A stretch of 11,933 bases of DNA, from the NCBI GenBank assembly GCA_001970855.1, contig LSSN01000163.1, positions 1 through 11,933 on the forward strand, given 5' to 3'. Under the pieces are notes generated by a model. It did no database searches and was not told the origin of the DNA. It was given only the letters and a program-made list of their open reading frames with translations. Below are positions 1 through 8,424 of the stretch, piece by piece; positions within the stretch are counted from its first letter, which is position 1; every line of letters starts with the position of its first letter. Source of the stretch: Smittium culicis. Its lineage: Eukaryota; Kickxellomycota; Harpellomycetes; Harpellales; Legeriomycetaceae. The translations under genes were made by a program, and so were the position numbers.

Positions 1-2650
1 TTTTTTAATATTTTTTAAACTTTTTAAATATTTTTTAATAGTTTTTTGTAAACTTTTAAATAATGTTATATAAACTCTTAAAATAAAAAACAATTAAATA
101 AAGTAAATTTACTTATTTATTTAATTATGTCATATAAACATAATAAATAATATTGTAAAATATCATTTTTTTAACTTTTATACAAAAAAATCGATTATTT
201 TTTGATTTTCAGTTTACATTTTAACAAAAAATTTACATATATTTTTATTTATAATGAAGGGGGGGTAGTTCAAACAGAAATATTTTGTAATTCGATTTTG
301 GAAATATATTCATTTTGATAAATAAAAAAAATAAGTTGTGATAAACGGATGTTTTTTATTTCAATACTTTAACTTCACATCATGCTGAAAGGATGACAGA
401 TTTATTTGTTTGGGATACTTGAATTTATGGTTTATACCAATTTTATTATTTTGTAGTTTATATTTTTGAATTTTTTCTAATATTTAGGTATATAAAATAA
501 TTAATTATTCATAAATAATAATTGATATCGACGATTCTGAATGAAAAAGGAGTTTTTCTGCAGCTTAATTATTTTACCGAATAATTAAAAATCAATAAAT
601 AAATATCAGAACTCGAAATGCACTTTGATTTTTATTTCTATCTATTTATTTCATTTTGAAATTTTTATTTTCAATAAAAAAGTTCTGTAAGACTCATTGA
701 ATATTGATTTTTTAATCAGCTTTTATACTCAAAATCTTTACACCTAAAAGTGCTACCTTAGTTCAAAATGTATCAATCGTAAAAGAGTTATTCCATAAAA
801 TTATTGGTATTTTCCGGTTGATAAAAAGTAATAAATAATTTTAATTTGCTAAAAGATTCAAAAAATATGGAGATTTAGCCAATTAGAACTATTAGGTTTA
901 AAATCATATTAGGATCAATCCACGTACATTTTTTATATTACTAAATCCTAAAAATGCTTACTGAAAACTGCGGAAATAAATTAAGCTGTGGCCTAATGTA
1001 TTTTAATTTACTAGAAATAATATAGAATTTCTTTTAAAGAATGCTACTCAAGTTATATTTGAATAATGTTCAATAATTTTTTTCATTTTTTTAAATAAAC
1101 ATCAATTAAAATTAAGATAGTGAATTCAATTAATAGTTATGATAAATTAGCTCATAAAATTTTTTAATTAATATTAAAAAACAAAGCAATGGTAATTAAT
1201 GTGATGTCATTAGTCTGCACTCAGGGTTTAAAATGTATTTTTTTAATAAGCATTAATGAATTAAGTACATCAGAAGCATAAAAAAGAATCGAAATCGTTT
1301 AAGTGGAAAGAAAATGGGTTTTAGCACAATAGTTGGTCTGTAAAAAAAAAAATTAAAATAAAATTTAAAGTTAAAAGTTTTATGCGTGATTTAATTTAAG
1401 CTTGCCTCTAGTTCTTGGCTGTTTCAGTATTAATAAATTTTTGGTTATTATAATTTTAATAATTGTTATATTAATATCTGATTTGTTGTTATATTTATTA
1501 AGTTATTTCTTGTGATCCATTTTTTAGATTCTGTTAAATTTATAGCAATCAAGGTTGCTTTTATAAATCAATTGTTCAAGATTTGTGTTAAAAAATATGT
1601 TTAAATCACACTGTTTACATGTTATATTCGCTAATACAGGTGAATCTACATTTTTATATTATAATCACATATGTATTGCTAATTTAATATAAAAAAAAGT
1701 TTATAAAATTTTTTTGAGTAATTATTAGATGATAAAATTTTCAGTTAGATAGCCTATAAATATCTAATCAAAAAATAATTAATAATGGATAAAATAAAGA
1801 ATCATACACACTCAAGAATATGATGCATAATCGAATAATATTATTGGTAGAATTGAATAGCTTCAGATAGCTAAATGGTTTTCAAAGATGATATTTTATA
1901 ACTTATATGCAATCAAGCTAAGAAAATCAACATAAAAATAAAATAAAGTTTAGAAATAATATTTTTAAAGTTTTTTTTAGTTATGTTCTAGTATCTATCA
2001 AAAAATGAAATTGAAAGCTCCAGTTTATGAATAATAGAATATAATTCCATTTTAAAGAAAATTTTAAAACAGATATAAAGTAGAATTATCAATAATTTCA
2101 AGTTAAAAACATCAATTTATTTATTTATAGCATTTTACCTAAATTTTATCGATTAAAGAATTGATAAAGATATTATAATACAATAAATAGATCGCATAAA
2201 TTAATTTTATACCGAATTTATCCTAATCAATTTTGATTTCGGATGAACATTATAATATTAAATATACCAATATTAAATTCAAAATACATTCAATAGTCTG
2301 AAATCAAAATATTATTAGCTGCTATTTATTCTAATTATTTAATCTAAATTTTTTTGACACTATTTAAAGTAATGTAAAGAAACAGGAATATTTTTATATA
2401 AATAATTTTTCGCTATGATTTTGAATTTATTTAGCTCAAAAAAACCAATTTTATCAAAAATGCTGATGAAAGTAATAAAAATGATTTTTATAAAGATTAA
2501 TAAAATCTATACTATAAAAAAATATTAATTAAAGCCAATTTTAGAATAGCGATAGTAGGTAATCTTGCTTAGACTAAGATAACATGATTTAAAATGAAGT
2601 ATTACATAAAATAAAATTTTTAAGCTAAAATGTAAATTAAATTATATCAA

Positions 2651-2665
2651 TTATTATTATTATTA
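2651..2665. repeat. (TTA)5 microsatellite
   Basis: Five consecutive TTA triplets followed by a short T run. It is a simple low-complexity repeat of the kind expected in an AT-rich spacer; no function is implied. Confidence 0.8.
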
Positions 2666-3700
2666 TTTTTATAAATTAAAAATTATATGTTGAATGGATT
2701 AGTTTTAGTAAAAAATAATAGACTTATTTCGAGAATAAGATAATATTTTATTTATGAGTCATTGCATCAAATATATTTTTGAATACGGAACAATAAAAAT
2801 AAAAAAACTTAATTAACCAATTAAATTATGATAATTAAAACCAATAGAAAAAAATCATACGCAGCTGTGAATTATTTCAAGGGGTGTACATTTTCAGTCT
2901 GAATCCATCCTAATAACCAGCTCTGTTATTATTTTTAAATTAGTCAGAGAATACTACCGTGTATAATATTGTATAAATTTGATAAATTTATTTTATTCAC
3001 TCTACAAAAAAATCTTCAGATAAATTTTGATATAATAATTAAAAAAATTATGAAGCTGTAGTATATCTAAATAGCATACCAAAGAGTTTGAATAAGCCGT
3101 AAACAACTTATAATACTCAGAATTAAATGACATTTTTTTAATTACAAACTTTTATTTTGAATCAAAATTTAATATATATTTTTTAAATTTTTAATTATAC
3201 AACTTGAAAAACTTGTTTATTGATTATGAAATTGAAATTTTCAAAAATACAAGTTATTGAATGCTGTGTAATTCCAGTTTATGTATAAATTACATGGTAT
3301 CATTTAATGGCAATTGAAGCTATCTATTAATGAACTTGCATATGCAATCACATTTTTAAAAAAATTGGCTGATAATTTGAAGAGTAATCGTTTTCAACTT
3401 TAAAAAAAATAACGGATAATAGTATATTAGGTATTATAAAAGGATGTATCAAGTAAAAACGAATATAACTGCCGATCTTATCGAGTTTTTTAAGACAATA
3501 TTTTTTTTTATCAATACACACAAATCAATTCAAAAAAAACGAATTTAGTCGTGGTAACAAAGAAGTACCTGGTATATATTTATCTCTAATTTCACGGAAA
3601 ATCCGGTTATCAAATTTTGATAATTTTATACTCATTTTTGTGTCAAATATTGTTAATAGTTGTATATAAAGGTATTAAAAAATATTAATAATATAAGTAA

Positions 3701-3730
3701 ACAGAAGTACAGAAAAGTACAGAAAAGTAA
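3701..3730. repeat. Three-copy 10-bp tandem repeat (AGAAAAGTAC-like)
   Basis: Three head-to-tail 10-bp units read acagaagtac, agaaaagtac and agaaaagtaa. The middle copy differs from each neighbour at only one or two positions. The 10-bp period is close to one helical turn. The repeat lies about 450 bp upstream of the protease start codon, so it could be a replicated protein-binding site or simply slippage-derived repeat DNA. Confidence 0.7.
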
Positions 3731-3985
3731 ATAAAAAAATATAAAATTTCAGATAAGGTAATTTTATAAAATTCGTTGTTTATCAATATTAGATTTGTAG
3801 GTAATATAGTTTATAGGTATTTATTAAAAATAAATAAAATAATTCATCTAATGCGGATCATTAAATTATTTCACCAATCCACACAAGAAAAATAAATTGA
3901 TTTAAAAAAGAACTAAATTAAAGTAATATAGATAGAGATACTCATTTTTTAAATACATATAAAAATTTATAATTTTTTCCGATTG

Positions 3986-4006
3986 GGTTTTTTTTCATAA
4001 AAAACC
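3986..4006. repeat. Short inverted repeat GGTTTTTT / AAAAAACC
   Basis: Arms of 8 bp (3986-3993 and 3999-4006) surround a 5-nt spacer (TTCAT). The arms are mostly T:A pairs closed by two G:C pairs, so the hairpin would be weak. It sits about 170 bp before the protease start codon. It may be chance in this composition. Confidence 0.4.
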
Positions 4007-4175
4007 TTTAGAAAAAATATAAATAAATCAATATAAAATATAAACATACAAAAAAAATTTCAATAAAAAAAAATAAAATTTTAAATTTCGAAAATATTAA
4101 AAGTTGAAAAAAGAAATTTATTTCTTCTCGAAGTAATAATTTTATATTATTGTATATCGATTTAGAGTGAGGAAA

Positions 4176-5018
4176 ATGAATAAGTTTATTTTCATATTAT
4201 TTTCTGCCCTTGTTTGTGCTGGTAATTTTATGTATTCTGGCCACACAGAGTGTGATAGAAAAACCGAATTGAATTCACTGAAACTGAAAAAGAGGATATA
4301 CAATGGGTTCAATGCAACCGAAAATATGGCACCATATGCAATGAAAATAGAGACAAAATTTGGTAGCAAATATATATTTTGTTCCTCATTTTTAATATCC
4401 AAGAATTTCCTATTAACATCGGCTCATTGTTTAATGGAAAATGGAGTGAAGGTAGATGTAAGCAAAATTAGAATATTAGATGGTCAAAATTCAAATAATA
4501 AAACATCAGGTGTCTCGTGGTATACAATTCATGGTTTTTATAAACCAAAAGGCTATAATAATGACGTCGCAATTATAAAAACAAATATAGAATTTTTTTT
4601 AAGCAAATATGCAAAAATATTCACAGGAAGTTCATATGAAGGTATGCCAATTCGTATTTTTGGGTATGGGGTGGAATCAAAGTCAAATGGCGCACCATCA
4701 ATAAATCTCAAATATATAAAAAACACGTTAATAAAGGGAGATTATTTGCAAGCTATCAATCAAAATAACAAAATGGTATATTATACTTTTAAAGACAATG
4801 AATCGATTTGTATTTCAGACTCTGGAGGGCCCATAGTGTTTGATGGTGAGCCATATAACAAAGTAATTGGTTTATCGTCTGTATCAATAAAATACGGGGA
4901 AAAGTTGCATAATTGCGCAGATAATAATGATAAAGGGGCGTTTATTGTACTTAACAATTATATTAATTGGATTAGCAAAATCACAAAGATGCATGAGTCT
5001 GAATTCATAACAGATTAA
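4176..5018 (+). CDS. Secreted trypsin-like serine protease precursor (S1 family, chymotrypsin fold)
   Basis: This gene encodes a 280-residue precursor of an extracellular S1-family endopeptidase, uninterrupted by introns. The start is ATG 4176 (context aaaATGaat); the frame extends upstream only to a GTG, which is not expected to initiate in a eukaryote. Residues 2-16 form a basic-then-hydrophobic signal peptide. A prosegment follows, ending in LKLKKR at residue 40, before the new N-terminus IYNG (41-44, family norm IVGG); Lys-Arg at the cut suggests kexin-type activation. The catalytic triad is complete: His84 in TSAHC, Asp130 in NNDVAII and Ser216 in DSGGP. C69-C85 and C212-C247 match the conserved 42-58 and 191-220 disulfides; the usual 168-182 pair is absent and Cys26 has no obvious partner. 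NxS/T sites occur at N46, N108 and N208. In chymotrypsin numbering position 189 is Ser, not the Asp of true trypsins, and 193 is Ser instead of Gly, so cleavage after Lys/Arg should not be assumed. The role could be nutritional or host-directed digestion; activity is unproven. G+C is about 31-32% in sampled lines. Confidence 0.9.
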   Translation: MNKFIFILFSALVCAGNFMYSGHTECDRKTELNSLKLKKRIYNGFNATENMAPYAMKIETKFGSKYIFCSSFLISKNFLLTSAHCLMENGVKVDVSKIRILDGQNSNNKTSGVSWYTIHGFYKPKGYNNDVAIIKTNIEFFLSKYAKIFTGSSYEGMPIRIFGYGVESKSNGAPSINLKYIKNTLIKGDYLQAINQNNKMVYYTFKDNESICISDSGGPIVFDGEPYNKVIGLSSVSIKYGEKLHNCADNNDKGAFIVLNNYINWISKITKMHESEFITD

Positions 5019-5023
5019 ATAAA
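5018..5023 (+). terminator. Possible polyadenylation signal AATAAA overlapping the protease stop codon
   Basis: An AATAAA hexamer begins on the last base of the TAA stop codon of the protease gene and is followed by T-rich sequence. A signal so close to the stop would mean a very short 3' untranslated region. AATAAA is frequent by chance in this composition, so the call is weak. Confidence 0.25.
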
Positions 5024-6114
5024 ATTCAATGTTTTATTTATAAAGAAATAAGCTGTAAAAAAAAACATGCTAATCATACGCTTCATAAAAAGAATTTTTT
5101 TACAAAGAATTTCATATTTTAGTAGTTAATTTCCAATAAAGTGCTTATAATTTACGATGCTTACTAATAAATAAAGGTTATCTCAATTTATTGATTTTTT
5201 GAGAGAATAGTATCTATGTCTTTAAAATCAAACTTAATGTTATATTTAAAATTATAAAAATGCGATAATATGACAGTATATGTCAAAGAAAGTAAAAAAA
5301 TTTAAATATTTAGAAGTGAAAGTTGATAGATTATACTTTTAGCAGTCACCAGCTATCTAAAATTATCATTGATTATGTCTGTCAAACAGGATTTAAACCA
5401 TTAATCCATAAACAAAATTTTCAAAAAAAAATAAAAATAAAAAGGTGAGGTAAGCTTTTACTAAACAAAAAACGTCAATTATATGTAAAAAAAAACTATA
5501 GCTACAAAGATAAATATCATTTAGAGACACAGAAAAATTCTAAGGCGATAGAAGAACAGTACCTAATAGCTGAAAATGAATTCCAAGTTATATGAAATAG
5601 AAAAAAAAGATATTTTATACGTATATAAATTCATAATTGAAAAAAAAAAAGTGCTTCAGGTATTTAGATATTTTTTCTAGTAGCAGATATTTTTCCATTC
5701 AATTTTATCTGCTCATTAAATTCAAGTAACTTTTAAATCTTCTTTGTAAATAATTTCATTTAAATTTCACGATAAATTCAAATTTTTTAATCTAAAACAC
5801 ATTAAATAGTAGAATTTCCAAGAAAAATTTGCATCTTTATTATGAAGGATCATTCTCATATAAAAATTACTAGACCCTTTCAAAACGCATATTCTTCATT
5901 GAAAATATTTTTACATATTTATATTTAATAGATAAAGTAAAGAGTTTTTAAATAGGGGAATAACAAGAATATTTAATCGATATGAGAAAAATTTCCAAAT
6001 ATAGGATAAATGAATTTTTTGGTTTATATAGAATTCGTGAATTTTGATTAATTTATGAATGTTTTTAATATATCCGCATATAATGGTAATAATCTAAGCT
6101 ATTTAATCAAAAGA

Positions 6115-6136
6115 TTTTTTTTTTTTTAAAAAAAAA
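6115..6136. repeat. T13-A9 homopolymer junction
   Basis: Thirteen T are followed directly by nine A. Such poly(dA:dT) tracts are known to disfavour nucleosomes and can form weak hairpins, but in this window they probably reflect background composition. The run length is also prone to sequencing or assembly error. Confidence 0.7.
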
Positions 6137-6842
6137 CGGTAATATGAGTCATTTTTTCGATTTATAAAAAAAATAAAAATTTGATTAGTTGTATTGATTA
6201 GTTATTTTTCTACATCAGTTTTCTAAAATTTTTACAAGTTATAGAGACTATTTGCATTATTTTCAAAGTACTGGTGATGTGTTTGCGTTTCCGGCTATAA
6301 GTTTTTAGAGTGTTGAAGTTAAGAAAATTATTTTATAAAGTTAGATTATGATATAATATTGATCGCTTTTATTTAAAAATATATGTTCTTGAAGATTCTT
6401 TATATTTTAAAATTGATACTAAACTATTTATCGTGACAAATTAAAAGATTAATTTAAATACAAATCGTTGCAGCTTTATAATATATCAACCAGTTTCAAA
6501 TTCTATAAAAAAAGTCAAAAAAAATTATGAACTAATGAAATTAGAGAAGTGTTATCTATTTTTTCAAGCAATGGTCACTAGGAAAGGGAATATAAATCTT
6601 CAATATGTACAAGTATACAATAAGAAAATAAATCACTATTAGAATAAAAAATTAACAAAACAAGAAGCCTGGTAATGAAAATAATATATAGAGATATCTA
6701 ATTTCTGAGTCATTATAGTTAATTAGGCCTTTGCAATTTTGAAAAAATAGTAAATATAATCAGCTTATATAGTAAAAAATTAGTCAAGTGCCATAATTAT
6801 AATCGAAAAGGGATATTCAGATAAGTGTGAAATTATCAATTA

Positions 6843-6857
6843 TTCAGATTATCTGAA
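6843..6857. repeat. Perfect palindrome TTCAGAT-T-ATCTGAA
   Basis: Two 7-bp arms are separated by one base. A further ATTCAGAT half-copy occurs about 30 bp upstream. The arrangement resembles a dimeric protein-binding site, but no gene is adjacent and no factor can be named. Confidence 0.5.
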
Positions 6858-7260
6858 CATTTTTAAAGCTTTCCAGAAATGTATAGCATTTTTTAAAAAG
6901 TCTAAATTTAAACACAGTAATTCAAAAAGATATTTAAAGAATTAGCTAAAAAACAATTTATATGCCAAAAAAAAAATCCAAACGGTAAATACATACCGAA
7001 AATAGGCAATAATTGGGAATTTTTGGTAGGATTAGTATAGTATGTATTATAAGCTATTTTATAAAAAACTAAACACAATTCAAATAAATTTATTTGAGAA
7101 TAAGTGTATAGTATGATATCTATTTAGCAGTTTAACTATGGTTTAAAGCCAAGTAAAATTGTTTTACTATTGTCGCTTTTATTTTCAGATTATCTTAATT
7201 TTTTGAGGAGATTTTATATATTAGAGTGTTTAGTTATCTGTTTAGCTTGAGGTATAATTT

Positions 7261-7282
7261 CATTGGTCAAAAATATATATAA
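7261..7282 (+). promoter_or_regulatory. Possible core promoter: CATTGG element followed by TATATATAA
   Basis: CATTGG (an inverted CCAAT-type core) at 7261-7266 lies just upstream of TATATATAA at 7274-7282. A GC-raised segment with an ATG at 7369 begins about 87 bp further on. The order and spacing are compatible with a eukaryotic promoter. TATA-like strings are common in this DNA, so the element matters only if the downstream segment proves to be transcribed. Confidence 0.25.
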
Positions 7283-7311
7283 CTGGACTGAGTAAGTATG
7301 TATTGATTTGT

Positions 7312-7332
7312 ATTACTATTACTATTATTATA
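7312..7332. repeat. Short ATTACT/ATT simple repeat
   Basis: Two ATTACT units are followed by ATT triplets. It lies between the possible TATA element and the ATG at 7369, so it would fall in a 5' leader if that segment is a gene. It is ordinary low-complexity sequence. Confidence 0.5.
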
Positions 7333-7368
7333 ATATTGTCTAGAATCTTTCTAGTATTAAATAAAAAT

Positions 7369-8140
7369 ATGGACTTAAACTCCCAGCGAATTAATGTATT
7401 TTTTCGTGAACGAGAATTTCAACGTAAAGGGGCTAGATGCAAATTTCTTGGTTATAACTGCGTAAGTAAATACACATAAATTCGCCATTTATGGAAGATA
7501 CTACCCAGCTGGAAATATTTAGATGAATATTTTATTTGTTTGGCAAGCCTTATCGTTAGATGTGACTTGTTTATGAGTGCTATTGGATGGTCGAGTTTAT
7601 TTCTGGCTGGCTGAATTAAATTTTGTTTATATTACCAATCGAATAAGCGGAAACTGAGATATAGGCCAAAGCAATTAATGAGTTTTCGATTATATACAAC
7701 TCCTGAATTTTTAATATTTTTAATTATTACGTTAGAACTGCCAAATAAACGCTCATGGTTGGAGATAAGCTTTTTTGTATACTGTGAGCTCGATTTTAGT
7801 TATTATTTGAGGTGGGAACAGCAATGAACCAATTGAGAGCATATTTGGTTTAGAGGTGACAGAAGTTTTAGCTGAAAAATTCGAAAAAAAAAAAGCTTTG
7901 CTGAGAAAATAAAACATCCCATAATGGGATTTCGATTTGTAGGTAAATTTTATTTAAAGCCATAATCTATATCAGATTTCCTGTATAATAATTCAGGAAC
8001 TGCCACAGTTTTACCCCTTAAAATCATCTTTTTGATTTTTTTATATTGGATAACCATAATTACATTGTTTGCGTATTTTCAGACAATTTATTTCCCGTGA
8101 AATTGGAGCAATGTTTCGAATCCAAAAACTAAAATATTAT
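7369..8140 (+). pseudogene. Unidentified GC-raised segment: possible decayed or multi-exon gene
   Basis: I do not recognise this segment. G+C by hand count is about 28-40% per 60-base line for most of 7381-7860, against about 20-25% in the surrounding spacer. From ATG 7369 a frame reads MDLNSQRINVFFREREFQRK and continues to a Cys codon directly followed by GTAAGT (donor at 7462), as a first exon would. The same frame continues to 7827 with only two internal stops (TAA 7477, TGA 7612), giving open runs of 44 and 70 codons; the first stop would be removed by a 36-nt intron 7462-7497. The hydrophobic stretches there could be membrane segments or noise. A pyrimidine-rich acceptor (ttttcag) ends at 8082, before short open frames. 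No motif or homologue is apparent. Alternatives are a gene relic, an intact gene with introns I cannot place, or composition alone. Confidence 0.2.
7916..7930. repeat. Perfect inverted repeat ATCCCAT-A-ATGGGAT
   Basis: Two 7-bp arms with three G:C pairs each flank a single central A. It lies within the GC-raised segment. A compact hairpin or dimeric binding site are both possible; nothing around it decides. Confidence 0.5.
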
Positions 8141-8247
8141 TAAGGCCATTCCTTAAAGATACTTTTTGATCGCATGAGCATCTTGTAATTAAAAAAGATG
8201 AAACGTTCATTCCAAATTGATTATTCTTATCGCGCAAACTCGTAATT

Positions 8248-8255
8248 TATATATA
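8248..8255 (+). promoter_or_regulatory. Candidate TATA element (TATATAAG) upstream of the acyl-CoA synthetase gene
   Basis: TATATAAG lies about 170 bp before ATG 8425 and is followed by a leader with several pyrimidine-rich stretches (for example 8327-8360). A second TATA-like string, TATAAAA at 8381-8387, is only 38 nt before the ATG and sits inside an inverted repeat GTATAA-AA-TTATAC. Either could position transcription; the nearer one would imply a very short leader. Both are weak calls in AT-rich DNA. Confidence 0.25.
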
Positions 8256-8424
8256 AGCTTAGTAATTCGGTGCTACAAAAGCCTTGCTTGTTCTTAAAAG
8301 TTCCTGCAACCTTTTTATGCTACTATATCTTCTAATATTAAAATTTACTCTCTCAAGCAGCTCGCACGCCTTTGTAATAGTATAAAATTATACCAACTTT
8401 GTTTTAGTAATAATATAGTCGACA

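Larger units (their letters stand above)
1..4175. other. AT-rich intergenic region, no supportable gene
   Basis: This stretch is dominated by A/T homopolymers and short open frames broken by frequent stops, at roughly 80% A+T. I saw no protein motif, no tRNA-like cloverleaf and no long terminal or inverted repeat on either strand. Small local features include a run of seven G at 259-265, which stands out in this background, a (TTA)5 microsatellite at 2651-2665, a 10-bp tandem repeat at 3701-3730 and a small hairpin at 3986-4006. The last few hundred bases must contain the promoter of the protease gene, but TATA-like strings are so common here that none can be singled out. Confidence 0.7.
5040..7260. 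other. AT-rich intergenic region, no supportable gene
   Basis: No convincing coding frame, RNA gene or mobile element was found on either strand. The longest reverse-strand frame I examined by eye (about 42 codons ending near 6210) is no longer than expected by chance in this composition. Local structure includes an A-T homopolymer junction at 6115-6136 and a perfect TTCAGAT/ATCTGAA palindrome at 6843-6857. Confidence 0.65.

Noticed and set aside
4167..4175. Upstream extension of the protease frame to GTG at 4167
   Set aside because: A GTG start is not expected in a eukaryotic nuclear gene; ATG 4176 directly precedes a good signal peptide.
4142..4402. 86-codon reverse-strand frame opposite the protease start
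   Set aside because: It overlaps the well-supported protease on the other strand and has no recognisable domain; it is a shadow frame.
6210..6340. Reverse-strand open frame of about 42 codons with basic residues
   Set aside because: There is no start codon near its beginning and no motif; runs of this length are expected by chance in six frames of this AT-rich window.
7612..7614. Recoding of the in-frame TGA to sense, making the 7369-7827 frame longer
   Set aside because: Both solid genes use TGG for Trp and end in TAA, and nothing else suggests a variant code; the TAA at 7477 would also remain unexplained.
8114..8124. GTTTCGAATCC resembling a tRNA B box (TTCGAAT loop)
   Set aside because: The flanking bases do not form a T-stem and no acceptor, D-arm or anticodon arm can be placed around it.
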